A program made the translations under genes and the position numbers. A DNA stretch of 64,000 nucleotides from Mucor racemosus (lineage: Eukaryota > Mucoromycota > Mucoromycetes > Mucorales > Mucoraceae): contig JAPEHQ010000001.1 of the NCBI GenBank assembly GCA_027405735.1, forward strand, positions 6,448,001 through 6,512,000. The letters are read 5' to 3'. Under the pieces are notes generated by a model. The model was not told the origin of the DNA. It searched no databases and worked only from the letters and a program-made list of their open reading frames with translations. Position 1 is the first letter of the stretch. The number at the start of each line of letters is the position of its first letter. This document shows positions 23,885 to 38,000 of this stretch, piece after piece.

Positions 23885-24415
23885 GCATCTCCTGACAAGT
23901 GGTGTTTTTGTTTTTATTTTTTTTTGTAGTGTGTATAGATGTATGTTTTATATTATATCCAAATGAATGTATACAGAAAATTATAAGGTACCACACACAA
24001 GATCTGTATTTACCTGACACTTTCTCAAACAGAACGTTCTTAAAAATTGTGAATTTGGCAAATTGTTTGTATTATTATTTTTTTCCGATTTAGACGCTAT
24101 AAATTATAAAGTGCGTAGTGTAAGCTAAAGATGTAAATTTTAATTTTCCAAGAGATACATGCAGCTTATTATTGCGTACTCAATAACATATGGGTAGGCA
24201 ATAGTAGTAATAAACTTCAAACAGTTTTTACGACCCTAAAACAGACGATTTTGTATAGAGTGTCAAAAAGACAGGGTCATCTAATGTTAATTGCTCATAA
24301 TTTTACCTTGAGTTTAGCATTTAATCCAGTTTTTCTGAATATCTAATATTGCCTACATGAATACCAATTAGTTTTACGATAATGACGGCATCGCAATTTG
24401 CAAGATAACACCCTA
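23885..24415. other. AT-rich spacer
   Basis: No gene, repeat copy or RNA gene was recognised between the tRNA terminator and the CACTA MITE. Confidence 0.3.
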
Positions 24416-24551
24416 CACTATGAAACAAAAATCTCTTAATTCTCAATTGTGCCATATTAAGACAAAATTCAAAAAATTAAGCAGCAAAATTTTTCTTACT
24501 TTCCTTAATGTGGGACAATTAAGAGAATTAAGAGACTTTTTCTTCATAGTG
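24416..24551. mobile_element. CACTA-type MITE (136 bp)
   Basis: The two ends are inverted repeats of about 45 bp, each starting CACTATGAA followed by TCTCTTAATTCTC and a TTGT-CCA-ATTAAG block. The element is flanked by CTA on both sides (24413-24415, 24552-24554). Termini beginning CACTA and a 3-bp target duplication are the hallmarks of CACTA/EnSpm DNA transposons; the small size and lack of a gene make it a non-autonomous MITE. It would fold into a long hairpin. It lies about 180 bp beyond the RPC1 stop codon. Confidence 0.8.
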
Positions 24552-24734
24552 CTATATACAATGAGATGCTGTTGCCAGCTCATCACACTATTCTTCTCAT
24601 TTTTCATTATTTGTAGCTTTGGATTAATGATCTTAGGTTTGTTCAATTTTGTAGCAGAGTTTTTTTAACAAAGAATTTATTTATTGAAAGAGAAAATGAT
24701 TTTATACATGTAATAGTTTGAGAAATTGAATGAA

Positions 24735-27700
24735 TTAAAGATCGAATAAAAGAGGTCTAGGTGAAGGAATGTTGTTTTTCATTGATTTATGAATTAATTT
24801 GAATAAACCAGTACCGATTGACATTGGGATACCCATGATAATTTGTTCAGAGACACCAACAATACCATCCTTCTTGGAATATAATGCAGCTTCAAACAAG
24901 TGATCTGTTGTCTTTTCAAAGGATGCAATACTAAGAACACTATCCTTCATCTTGGAAATACCGAAACGAGTAATACCAAGTACTTCACCCTTACCAGTCA
25001 TAATATCACCAAGTAAGAACACATGGCGATGATCGATGGTCATACCGTGAGATGACATGGTATGTTGAATTTCATTAATGATAGTGTTTCTATAAAAAAG
25101 TAATGTTAAAATCTATATTGCACACACAAAAAGAAAAAACAAGATGGTCGGCTTACCTTGCTGCTTCAATACCCAATACTTGAGCAACCTCCATAATATG
25201 ATTAGATGTAGTTTCTTTACCCACAATACCATCGGTTGTCATAACCTCAAGTAAACCATAACCTTCAACCAACAATTGCTTGGCGCCCTTACCGCCTTCT
25301 TTTTCACTAATAACTGCACGAACGACAGATGGAAGACCAGTAATAACAACATTGGTTAAAACACGTTTAAGAGCTTTCAAACTGTAGTACATGGATTCAT
25401 CTTGTTTAGCATGAACATAGACACGAATGATATCAGGCCTGCTGGTTTGAACATCCTATTTTTTTTTTAAAAAAAAAAAAGTTAATAAACTGTTTACGTT
25501 TGCCCATTTGTATATATAAATTTACCAATTGTCCCATCTTTAACTTGGGAGCAGTCTTTATAGCATGAGCAATTTGATGGAGATTTGTTTCTAATTGCAA
25601 TCTGTTGATGGCATCTAAATCAATACGCAGCAAAATGTAGGTTTCATTGGGTTCATAAACTTCATCCATATACATGGCAACATCACCAAGAGTAGTTTTT
25701 TCAATACGACCCTTTACAACACGAGCAGCTCTTACATCTCTATTGGAGTGAAGCTCACACTTGATAATAGGAGTAGAGATAACCTTGGCAGCATTAATAA
25801 TTTCCTTAATACGAGGTACACCAAGAGTAATATTCATACTAGCAACACCAGCAAAATGGAAAGTCTTAAGGGTCATTTGAGTACCAGGTTCACCAATGGA
25901 TTGAGCACCGATAGCACCAACAGCTGTACCTGGTTCAATCTTTGCTTTAAGGTATTTAGAAAGACAAACACCAAGGTAATCACGCAATTGACGTTCAGTA
26001 ACAACAAACAAATTACGAACAACATGTTTTACCACTTCATCTTCATCCTCATCAATGTCAATATCCATATAATCTTCATCAGGAATTGCTAAACCAGATT
26101 GCAAGCCATGAAGCTTTCTGATCTTTGCTAATTTACCAGCCATTTTATCATTGATAAAATTAAGAACCATTTCAATAAATGTAGGCATGCAGTTCTTTTG
26201 CCAAATTTCTCTTTGAGTTTCCTTTTCAGCAAAGAAGTTGATCTCCCATGGTAAAAGACCTTTATCCATCTTGGGAGGTGTGATTTCCTTGACATGACGC
26301 AAATTACGAGAGAATTCTACAGGAATACCATCACCTTCAATAGTCATAGGATCCAAACCATCAGCACCATAACAGAATTGAAGCATAGCACCCTCAGAAT
26401 TACGTACAGAAAGATCATAATGGGTAACTAAATCTTCAAAAGCCTTCATCAAACGTCTAGCCATATAACCAGTTTCAGCAGTTTTGACAGCAGTATCAAC
26501 CAAACCTTCACGACCAGAAATAGCGTGAAACAAGAATTCAGTAGGACTAAGACCAGTATAGAAACTGTTTCTAACGAAACCCTTGGCAGGAGGACTCTTG
26601 GAGTGCTTCAAGAAATGAGGCAAAGAACGATCTTGGAAACCATTAGGAATACGACTACCACTAATAATTTGTTGACCAACACATGCAACCATTTGAGACA
26701 CATTAATTTGAGAACCCTTCGAACCACAACGGGCCATGATACTGGGAGAATTGTACATGTTTAATTCATCCATACAGACTTTACCAAGATCACCACGAAC
26801 ACTAGACAAAATACCAGATACCATAGATTCCATAGTTTCCTCTTCATCACAACCAGCCATATTTTCCAATTGACCATTATTATAATCTCTAATGATATCA
26901 TCACATTTGGAGTAAGCAGTTGTAACTTGATTAAATTTGATTTTACTCAAACGTTCACCAGGTGTAACATCACTGATACCAATAGAGAAACCACGGTTAG
27001 CAAGCCATCTAGCACAAAGTTTTGCCAAACGATTCATACATTTGGCAGCTTCAATTGGTCCATAATCACGCAAAATAACATAGAATACTGAATCCTTGTT
27101 ACCATCACCAACAACAGCCTTATCAACGAGGCCACACATAATTTCACTGTTTTGAACAACAAGCCAACCATCGTTAGGACACATATCAGGAATACGACCT
27201 TCCTCTTTAATAAAAGATTTAGTCTTGGCTTCAACATTCAATAAGACTTTACTATCCTTATTAGGTCTGAAGAGAACATTAAAGACTTGTTTACCAGTCC
27301 ATAAACGTTGAGGCTTCCAAATAACAGGAGGTGGAAGATCAATTTTCATCTCACCATCTCCCATCATAGTACAAGCTTGAGTGAATTCACCACGGGTATA
27401 GAAAGTGTCTTTATGAGATAACAAATAAGATGCTGTAATGAAATCCTGGGTAGCTGCAATAAGTGGTTCACCGTTACGAGGAGTAACCAAATTATTCTTT
27501 ACACCCATCAATTCGATAGCTTCAGCTTTAGCTTCTTGCGTTTGAGGTAAATGCATGTTCATTTCATCACCATCAAAATCAGCATTATAAGGTGAGCATA
27601 CACATTCATTGAAACGGAAAGTTCTCCATGGCATTACCTTGGCAAAATGTGCCATAATTGACAATCTATGAAGCGAAGGTTGACGATTAAACAACACAAC

Positions 27701-29231
27701 ATCATTATCTGATAAATGACGCTCAACAAGATCACCAATTTGTAAATCAGCAGCAATCTCTTGTCGATTACCAAACTTCAAGAATCTCTTGAACCCATTA
27801 GATCCTTGAACAAAATTAGCACCTGGATGTACAAAAGGACCATTGATAACATTTTGTCTTAATTTATGAATATTATGTCTATTGACACGTTCCGGGAAAG
27901 TAAGAACTTTGGCAACACGTTCAGGAACAGCAACTTGATCGATACGCATATTGGGATCAGGTGAAATTACAGTACGACCAGAGAAATCAACACGTTTACC
28001 AGACAAATTACCTCTGAAACGACCTTGTTTACCTTTCAAACGTTGACAAAGGCCACGACTAGGCTTACCAGAATTAGCATTAGGTACACCAGGCAATTCA
28101 CTGTTGATATACATAGCAGCTGCTAATTGCAAAAACTCCCATTGTTCCATCAAATTCATTACAGTAACACCTCTTTCCAAACCAGCACGAATAATGGCAT
28201 TTGTAAAAATAATTTCAGTAAGCTTTGCTGTCAAATCATCTTCATTACTACTATTATCATCTTGAAGGACAGAAGGACGAACACACGAAGGGGGAATGGG
28301 AAGATATTGCCAAATATACCATTCAGGTCTACCATGCTCTTCGCTCAAACCCAACAATTCACAATCTTCTGGTGAGATACGTTGAAAAAGTCTCAATACT
28401 CGAAGCGGGTTTAAATCGTCCTGGGCTTTACTGATATGAGGCTTGATTTCTGGCATTGATGCAGCTGCAGCTTCGAATGTTTTTCTAAATTGTTCGGCTT
28501 CAGCATCCACTCTTTTCAAACGGTATTTGTCATGAGTAATCTTCATAGGTCCAACTTTCTTGACTACACCATTAACAGCATTACAATGAGGACAATATGT
28601 AACCTTTTTACATTTTTCGTTAACTTGTTTAATGATTCGATTTCGTTGTAAATTATCTAAACCGGGAGCTCTCAGTCTTCTCAGGTACATACGACGATCT
28701 GATTCATCTAGCATGACACGACTACAAGTCTATTTGATTATATGTAAATATAAAATATACTAAATTACTCAATATTTCTATAATCTTTACCTTACAAATC
28801 TCTTGTAAAATGTTAATGACAGGTCTGAAATAACCAATGTGGAAAATTGGTAAGACCAATTTGAGATAACCCCAATGACCAGCACATTCTTGCATTTTCT
28901 GCCCACAAGTTTCACATACAGCATCTTTCAAAGTTGTACCCTATTTTCGACATATTAATGTTAATTCCGTTTCCATAGCAACAAATGATTTGCATAGTTA
29001 CCAATCTTAAATCCAATACACCGCCTTTGATGGGCGTACGACTCTCAGGCATATAGAGATCTCTCTGTGTAATTTCGAATTCTGCGATTTTCACCATATT
29101 CTGTGGTGACAGAACACCAAACTGAATATAGCGACTAAAATCATTTAATTAGTAAGATTGCTTAATAAAAAGATATAATGTGCTAATGCTTACATTTTCT
29201 TAGGGGTGTTATCAATTACTTGCTCCTTCAT
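24735..29231 (-). CDS. RPO31: RNA polymerase III largest subunit (RPC1 / C160)
   Basis: Six exons on the minus strand: 29231-29194, 29134-29002, 28940-28791, 28729-25526, 25455-25157 and 25089-24735, giving about 1,392 residues (human POLR3A 1,390). The clamp has the zinc-binding groups [17 protein letters not shown] and CPHCNAVNG. The catalytic loop [12 protein letters not shown] supplies D491, D493 and D495 that hold the active-site magnesium. The bridge helix/trigger loop region shows [18 protein letters not shown]. The C-terminal block with [15 protein letters not shown] and [13 protein letters not shown] is distinctive for Pol III rather than Pol I or II, and the Pol II heptad tail is absent. 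The enzyme makes tRNA, 5S rRNA and other small RNAs. The first exon encodes only 12 residues. No defects were seen. Confidence 0.96.
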
Positions 29232-30292
29232 TTTGCTATGATAATTGACAGTTCTAATTTAAAATGGTCAATCAGAGAATTTCGACTGAAAATTTATCGA
29301 TTTGATACACGAAAAATAAAAGGATCGGTCAAAAGTCAATTAAAAGAGTTGCTTATTCTTCTTTTTATCAAACTAAATTTTCCCTCCCTTTACAAGAACA
29401 ATTAGAAAAATGTATGGAAATCTCTCTCGAAGATAACTACCACAAATCATGATATTGAAAGGAAAAAAAAAAAATTGTGACTGAGCGGCTTCGTTCGGAC
29501 AGTCCCAAGCATGTCTATCATGTTGATGTTTAAATGAATCAGGAACCACAATAACCACAAATAACTTGATACGAGGTTTCATCATATCAGTACTTGATTT
29601 AGTAGAGATGAATTGGAGGTTTACCTGGTCGCATAAACATATTTTATGTCTTTATTTTCAAGTTTTTATTTGTAATAACTGGTTGTAATCAGATTAATGT
29701 ATCTAAAGTGCTGCAGTCGCACTAATAAGCTATCAAAGAAAAAAAAATGGATATGCTCTCCATATGATGCAAAATCTGCTTGATTAATCTACCAAGCTCC
29801 AGATATTTATTTCGTTTAGGAAAATTCTTTGAACGCAGTAGTTTTTTCTTTGATATCATAAAAAGCTGAAACTGAAATGCATTCTACATATTTTGTTACC
29901 AAAAGTTCGTTTAAAGCGTATTCACTGACATATTTGAGTAATTAAGACAGTATTTTTTGTTGCGTTTAAATAAAAAATAACCATACAACAACGGCATACG
30001 CTGAAGGCACACTAATTACTTATACTTCAATGCGATTCGTATTCATCAAGAACTACAGCTACAGAGAAGCATCAAATTCAAAGCATCTTCATGGGTAAAG
30101 TATTCAAGACGAGTTTGTTTTATTATTGGAGGTCTCTACTCTCCAAATGCTGTCAAATTACGTTTTTAAGAGATCGATTTTCGTTTCCTTCAGCAATTTA
30201 AAACACTTTTCGTACCCTTTTTTTAAAGTCTTTGAAGAATAAACAATGTATTTTTAAAACGAGTGAAATAGATCTCCCTAGAAGCTACTTCA
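29232..30292. other. RPC1 upstream region and spacer
   Basis: Contains the RPO31 promoter at its left end. Short open frames here (for example 29373-29585 minus) show no recognisable protein. No repeat match was seen before the R1 copy begins at about 30293. Confidence 0.3.
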
Positions 30293-31375
30293 CATTTTTT
30301 GTTTCAGCAAAAACTATTAATTTTTTGTTGAGATAATCAAAATAATAGTTCACACTACAGCTTACAGTTTATGCTAACTGAGTTCCAATTGTTTTTTTTT
30401 GCAAAAAATGATCGAAAAATGATGAAAAAAACAAAATCGTTTAATAGCTCATGAACTGCAAAGTAAGTTGATCTAGCGTATTAAATGGGCTTTATACAAT
30501 TTTAAATTCTTCATCCATTAAAATAAAATTCAGGTAAATGTTTCACATTAAATTTTGCGTAAAATGCAATTAAAATTTTTGGTGTTTTTTGAAGATACAC
30601 ATCACTTTTTATAAGTATACTTTAAATATAAATAATTAGAATGATGTGCAGAAAAATTATCTATCGATCTAGCTATTGATGAATGTTTTAGCTATATTTT
30701 TCGTAGAGAAAACGAGGTTTTTGTCAATTTTTTTTCAAATTCAGAATTTGGGATGAGGGTATACAAGGAGAAATTGAAGCTAGAATCGAAAGTATCTCTT
30801 TGTACACATTTTTGAGGATATCTCCACAAAAAATCAATATTTTGAAAAAAACTAAATTGGGTCTAAGAGAGCTCAACGAGATAAATGACATGAATGTAAA
30901 AAAAGTGTTGCTCAATTTAACGAATATTTTGAAATTTACCGCAAAAAGGTCAAAAAAATGAAAAAAAAATAAAAGTGCCCAAAATTTTTTTATACTAAAG
31001 TATGTTATAAAGCTCTTTAAAACAAGTAAGTTTTATTATTAACAAGTGATAGTATAGCTTAATTTTTTGTAGAGATATGAAGACCTAAAGTTTCTGATTT
31101 TTAGTGGTGAAATACGCGTAAAAATCTAAAACGTTAAAATTAGAAAAGTTATACCAGCTGCAAAAGTAGGATATTTCCGGATACTTATTTTTGTATTAAA
31201 GCTGAATACCTCAGTTACATTGACATATAAGTTTTTCTTGGTGTTATTTAGTGAAAAAGAAAGTAGAGCAGGGATGAAAAGTGAGACCCAGTTTTCAAGG
31301 AAAAAACAATGAATTTATCTGTTTTTGAGGCTTTCGTCAGATATAAAATAAATTTAAGAATTAGTAGCAAAATGC
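30293..31375 (-). repeat. Dispersed repeat R1, copy B
   Basis: Reverse-orientation copy of the repeat at 8818, with AGTTCACACTACAGCTTACA, GAGGATATCTCCACAAAAAA and AATTGGGTCTAAGAGAGCTC. At its right end it shares a stretch (TTTTTGAGGC..CAGATATAAAATA) with copies C and D that copy A lacks, so copy A is truncated there. Confidence 0.8.
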
Positions 31376-32272
31376 GGCAATTTTATATCTATCTGACAAT
31401 GTCTAAGGTATATCTCATTGCAATAGGAGCTCATTGAAAGCTATATTCATTGAGAACGAGTACTGTTTACAGCATCTAATAGGTGTAAATAGCAACTAGT
31501 CAACTTGCTTTTCAAACTTATATACTGAATGCGAAATGACCCATAGAAGCTGAAATTTGGAGCTTTATTTAGTAAATTAAAGTGTTGAAGTTAGGGCTTA
31601 TTAGGGGCTTGGGGCCATATTCATTGAGAACGAGTTTTTCATTGGAGTCAATAAAAATGGATAAGCTACTATCAACTGTGTGTGTGTGTGTGTGGGGGGG
31701 GGGTTTACTTTTTCTCAATTCATAATAACTCATGGAAACTGAAATATGGATTATTTGTAATGCTCATAATATAAATATGCATCTATAATTAAATCTACAT
31801 GGGATTGGAGTTTACTTAAAGCAGCATACCTTGAAATTGGGTTCTTTACTGTTTCCATTACGAGCCAATAGTAGGATATGAATATATTTTGTTGACTATC
31901 TTCTCAATGCACAACATTGCATGGAAACTGAGATATAGACCATTGGTGCATCACATTTACGGCTATCTTACTGTGAAATTGGTGCTTGCAACAATTAATG
32001 TTCATCCACAAGGGTCTTTTTTATCTGTTTTTGCTTTATAAATACAGTAGTAAATTTGAGCTCTTTAAATTATATCGATCGTCCTAAATAAATATATTAG
32101 AGTAATTTAAAATAAAATGACTTTATAATAGGTAAATCATAAATAATTATATCCACAAAGACCTTACTATTAAAACACTAATCCTTATTTTGATACTACT
32201 GGCATTGATTAGATATGTTTGAAATTTATTGAATACATTATAATAAATCTATAGCCTTCTGTTTATTATTTG
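31376..32272. other. Spacer with degenerate internal repeats
   Basis: ATATTCATTGAGAACGAGT occurs at about 31442 and 31618, and a phrase of the type CATGGAAACTGA(A/G)ATAT recurs near 31732 and 31920 with a weaker form near 31545. This suggests an old tandem repeat with a period near 180-190 bp. No gene was recognised. Confidence 0.4.
31677..31703 (+). repeat. (TG)9 followed by G10 microsatellite
   Basis: Simple TG dinucleotide repeat running directly into a ten-base G run. It is a probable length-variable site, and G-rich enough to be error-prone in sequencing. Confidence 0.9.
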
Positions 32273-34936
32273 TTAATGTTTCAAACTATTTAAATCTAAA
32301 GATGGGGTCTGATCTATCGACAAATCAATCAAAGTAGAATTATTTGTTAAAGACTGTAATGGCTGACTGTTTCGTTGATCCCTAAAAGATTTTACTTCTA
32401 ATTTTTCCTCTTCATTGTCAAATTTAATAACTGAATTTGGCAAAGAAGATATTTCTGTTAATAGTTTTGTAAATGAGTGATTTTTCTGTTGAAGAGAAGA
32501 GGACTTTTTTCTATCAAGTGTAGTTTTCCCGATAGTTGATTTTTTTATAGTTGGTATTATACGTTGTGTATGATCTGCATCACTTAACAAATATTTCAAA
32601 GACTTTATCCATGCATAATGAGCTGTAAAATCCAAACATTGAATCTGTATATCTCTTGAAGGCGATTTGATATATATCCCTGGTGGTCTCGATTGTTCAT
32701 GTGGTGCCAATACCGTAAAAGACTCGACCAAAACTATAATACACAATTTAATTTGATCAACTACTTATGAATCAGCAGTTATTTTCCTTTTTAAAATTAC
32801 CACTCTTTGTACTGCACTCACTTCCACAGCTACCAGGTTCCCGAGTGCTCCAATATAATGTTTGAGCATAAGGATGAATCCAAAAAAACCGGCGATGTCT
32901 GTTTTCTGATATGCCATTACCAACAACTTTCCTGGTATACTTCCACATCCAATCACCAATCATAGTACGGGTCATTGCAGTCGCTGAAGAAGATTCACTG
33001 TCATTGTCTTCGCCATCTTGTTTACTAAAATCAGCATCCATATTAAAATCGTTGTTTGCAAAATTCAATTTGAGTGATGGTGATTTCTGCTTTTGTTTAT
33101 TAATGATTTTCTCGACTCGCTTTGATTTATAAAAGTAACTCTCGGGCTCTTTGATAAGGAATCCATAATAATTTTGGTTGGAAACAATCTTTTGTTGTTG
33201 TGTTTGATCATCCTTGGTGCTGCTTTTGCTTTTAGTTGATGGTGATTTGAATGATGAGAATAAATCATGATTAGAAATGGAAGGTAATTCAACACATGAT
33301 AATGTAATATCTTTTTCTTTTACTATATGGTGTGATTTGAATGATGACAAGCTCTTATTTTGTAGTTGATTTTCCTCGGCCGTTGCTATACTTTCACCAT
33401 TTGTACGGCAATCACTACTGGAAATGGGTGATGATGACATGAAATTTCCTATGGATCCAGCTTGAGATAATTCATCACAGAGTGATTTGCCTCTAGGGTA
33501 AGGGGATAAGCTCAAAACGGCCAATCGTTTTCTATTTTGGCTTGATCGTCTTGTCGATCTTGATATTGTACGTCGCTGTCTATTAGAGATCGAAGCAGGG
33601 GAATTTGGTGATAATAAGCTATTAGCTGTTGGAGAATATGATTGCTGTGGTTGTTGTGGTAGTATTGCTGGCGAATGATGTTGGTTAAATTGCTCTATAG
33701 TTTCCTGAGCCTCCCTCAATAATTTGTCGACTTCAATACGCTCATTTCTTTCTACATCTATTTTCAATTGCATGGATTGAATAATTTCATGCGCTTGATC
33801 TAATGATGCATTTAAAGCTTTTATTTCTCCCTCATGTCTTGCTACCAAGGAAGTCGAATTCAAGACATTGATGTTGTATGATGAATTTGTTGCAGCTGTT
33901 GCTGTTGCTGTTGCTGTTGAAAAATCTGGGGAGGCATTTACGTCGTTAGATGCTGTACTATCAACATGTCGAAGTGCGTTTTGTTGCTGTACCATTTCTT
34001 GTTGTATGGCCAAAGCTTCTTGTAACTGCTTTGATATTTGATCTTTTTCTATACGCATTGTATGCAATAACTTTTTGAGCCCAATTACTTCCTGTTCATG
34101 CTGTTCTTTAGCAAGTGTAAGATTTGATTCACAAGTGTGCTGTATTGTTTTGAAATGTTCAATTTCTTGACATAATTCGACTTCCTCTCTTGCAAGTCGA
34201 TTTTGCTCTGTTGTTAATCTAGTTAAACTTTGAGACAGATCGTATATTTTTTGTAATAATTCTTGCTTGTTTAGTTCAAGATTCCAAATTTCATCTTTGT
34301 ATCTTTCTGTCAATTCAATATCGATATCGTTCAAAAAAAAAACATTTGATCAGTATTTATGATTAATGAAAGTAAAAAGAAAATATAATTTACCTTCGGC
34401 TTCGCATTTTCCCTTTAATAGTTTATCGAGTTTGTCGATCTCTTGTTGTTTATCTGCCTTTTCAATTTCAAGAGCTGTAAGGGCATGTTGATTTTCCTCT
34501 AGGAGGTCTTGCATTTCCAAAACTTTACTCAGGAGACTTTGTCCAGCAGTACACTCATCGCCTTGTGTTTTAATATCCGTATTAAAACTAGATCTTTTTA
34601 TTTTGTTTGACAAAACACCAATTGAAGAATAATCTGCAGAAGAATAACTTGCAGATGAACTAGGCGAGTCATTCGAATAATCATTTGGTGATATGGTGTT
34701 TTGTCTATTATCATTGTTGGAAGATAATGCGTTCTATTAGATGTGTGCATTTAATTTGTGAATGTTTTATGTTTATAGCATATATAGTTACTATAATTAA
34801 ATTAGCGGGTGATGGCTCACGGAACCGTTGATGTACCTGAAATTGATATCATTTAACCAAATTTTACGTCAAATCAAGTGGATTTCTCGCTATTGATTAC
34901 CTTTTCAATTGAGGGATTAGGGGAAGATTTTGTCAT
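32273..34936 (-). CDS. Num1/Mcp5-like cortical anchor with coiled coil and PH domain
   Basis: Five exons on the minus strand: 34936-34901, 34836-34792, 34733-34394, 34306-32801 and 32733-32273, coding for about 795 residues. After a Ser/Asn-rich start, residues of roughly 100-360 are charged coiled coil with heptad-like leucines (for example LLEENQHALTALEIEKADKQ). A serine-rich basic linker follows, then a C-terminal domain with MIGDWMWKYTRK, HRRFFWIHPYAQTLYWS and HYAWIKSLKYLL. That pattern is the Num1/Mcp5/ApsA-type PH domain (PF12814 family), which binds plasma-membrane phosphoinositides and anchors dynein for nuclear and mitochondrial positioning. The protein is much shorter than yeast Num1 and lacks its long tandem repeats, closer to Mcp5. 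The last intron (32800-32734) interrupts the PH domain. The function is inferred from the domain. Confidence 0.82.
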
Positions 34937-35041
34937 AATAATCTCCCTGAAAGAAATGTATAAAGAAAAAGAAATAAGAATGCCCTACTATATATGTACA
35001 TCTCGGAAGAATAAACACTATCGTTTTTTATTATATGAAAA

Positions 35042-38000
35042 TTAACCTCTTATGAAAATAGCACCTGTCTTGTCAATCTTTGAGCTTTTATCAACATGAT
35101 CTAATCCAATCATATCACCTGCATTATAAGTATGTGAGGAGAATAATTGCTCATCTTGATCATTGACCTGTATAGTGTTCTCTTCATCATCTGCCACAAT
35201 ATTAATTTTGACTTTACTCCATTCATTATCATCTAAACCAGTGCGAGATTGAAGTCTTTTCTTTGTTTCAGCCAAAGTTTCCTTCTATTAAAAAAGAAAA
35301 CGGGTAATTTAGCATACATTTATAACTTGGCAACACATCCAAAATACAAACCTCTTTAAGCAGAAATTTGAATGGCACTGAGTGTGTACGATTTGGTGCA
35401 CGTTGGAAATGGAAGACATTAATAAATGTATCTGTTTTATCTACATTGGTCTCGAGTTCATCATCTGGAATATTTTCCGCATAGACCTTCATGGAGGATC
35501 GTGTAGCAATATCTGCTCTCCATAATTTATCGTTATATTCTTTATCGAATTTACCGTCCATTTCATCGTAAATACGAATACGTCCCAAATCTTGTAAAAG
35601 CTTATCATCTTTTGCTACCAGAGCTGCTTTCAAATCATCGATTCCACTATCTTTTGGCAATAAAATTTCAACAATATGTGCATCTCTTAATGTAGGCGCA
35701 CAAACGGTTACCGCCACTGGACATTTGGATTCCATTTCTTCTAAACTAACATCTAATTTTTCATACAAAAGGGTTGCTTTGTTGGCAGGGACTGGATTGC
35801 CTCCATTATAAGCATTTTGCAAGATTTTACCAAGTCTTAATCCAGAGAATCTCTTGTGTGGCAACTTGCTTGTATTGTAAGGATTAATTATGCGAAGTTT
35901 ATCACCATCTACACCTAATTCCTTGGCAACAATAGCAGCAACTTCTTCATACAACATCTCCTTGTGTAATGATAATCTTAAATCAGGCTGTTCTCCATCA
36001 GGATACAATGGTGTAAAGTGGACAGAAACTACACCAAGCTTGTATTCCATGAATGTAGCAACTGTACTTTTGCCGCCATTTTCTGTGATAATAGCATCCT
36101 CTTGAGGTGTTAATTGCCTTTGAATACAAAGAATATCACCATCTTGAAGTTCGGCTTGACTAAATGTCAATTCAACATCAACCAAATCAATCATTGTAGA
36201 CTTGATTTCTTCATAAATAATAATATCATCTTCCTGCTTGAAGCCAGCCATCTGCTTCAATGTGTCAATAATTGATTTAACCTTGGCATCTTTCTGTACA
36301 TATAAACGATTCAAACCACTATTTGAGAGTTAAGAATGCTGCTGTCAATAAATAGGAAAAGCAAACTTACCTGATTTGTTGAAGCTCTGGACTAAATAAT
36401 TTAATAAATAACAAAATAACAGGAGATTGTTGTGGTTGAGGAGGAAATAATGCAACGCCAAATTCATCAAAATTAGATGCTTTTTCCAAATATAACCTTA
36501 GATTTAGTTGATTTGTAGCATATCTTAAACGAATTTCATCCACAGTCGAATCATGATCTTCAGGAGGAATTGGGATATCGATGCGAACAGTTCGATTTTG
36601 TCGATTAACCATTAACCACAATCTGAATTCAGAAGAAGCCAAACCGAGACCAGCGGCAATGTCTTCCTTAAAATCACCAAATGTTTGATTTTTAAGAATT
36701 TTGGATACAATAATATGATTGTCAGGAGCATCTTTTTCATCAAAATTAGCAAAATCAAATTCTGTATTTGCTCTGAAAGTATTATCATCAGCAATATATG
36801 CTTTCATATAAAGGTGCTGTTCTTCCTTGTCTTTACGTCTTTGTTCACGAATACGTGCTTCCTCTTCAAGGCGTTCGCTTAAATGTCTTGGAATATCTTG
36901 CCCAGTGACAGGTGCTAAAACTTGGTCCAACATACATTCACGAATATAGACCAACATGTAAGCATTTGTAAATCGGTTCATAGGACGTCCATTAGGTCTC
37001 ATGTTGACTCCTGGAATACCTAATTGCTCTCCACCATAATTTTCTTCTAAAACTTCTTTAAGAGTTGATGGAATCACTCGATCATCATCAAATTTAAACC
37101 AATTTCCATCCTTTTCGGGCTTAACAAATGCAAAATAATGCCCACCACTCAAATCGCCACTATGAACAAGAACACCATGAAGTACATATTTATGGCCCTG
37201 AGATTTATCTGCATTCTCACTGAGATAGGGTTCAAGGTCAATATCTGTAGGAAATTCATGTCGATCATTGATCTAATAAGAAGATGTATCATGTTAGCAA
37301 AATAACCGTAAAAACTTATTTAACTTGTTTACCTTGACCATCATATCTCTCATCATATCATATTCAAATCTCTTCAACTGCAAATGCAAAACAGGAGGGA
37401 ATGATTCAAAAATAACACCCTTTTTAGCATCTTGTAAACCATAGCCTTCAGCCATGTATTTGTTGTCACCCTCTAATGTCTCTTCAATGATATAATCCTT
37501 GAAAGAATCTTCAAGATTTTTACAACCCTTGACATTTAATTGGATATCTATCAATAAAAGAATCATAAATACATTTACAAATTATGCATTATTCTGTCTT
37601 TTGCTTTTACCATAATAGTCTTCAGATCGAGATGATTCGTATTTTACATTGATACATTTAATATAACTCTTCATTCTTCCAACAAACAAGTTTTTGATAG
37701 CACCATCAGCAGGTGTGTTTTTCATTTTGATTTCAAGGTTATCTTGCAAAACTCGATTGAATTCTTGAACATCGTGTTGTCTAAAAGCTTCCAACGAATC
37801 CCAACCAAAAGATTTCGTTAATTCGGTTGTACCGGCTGCCAAATTAGAGAATTGAAGGTTGTAAAATACTCTTTGAAGTGCCAACGCAATGCTTTTAGTT
37901 GGTTCATCATGTTCTGTTGGGATTTGATAAACAGCTTTTCTAAAAGAATTAGTGAAAAATAGAGATTGAAACAAGGAATTCATGTAGCAAGTAGCGCCTT

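Noticed and set aside
24420..24668. Overlapping open frames on both strands
   Set aside because: They lie in the inverted termini of the CACTA MITE and its AT-rich flank; composition explains them.
31677..31703. Possible G-quadruplex in the G10 run
   Set aside because: A single homopolymer run next to TG repeats; four separate G tracts are lacking.
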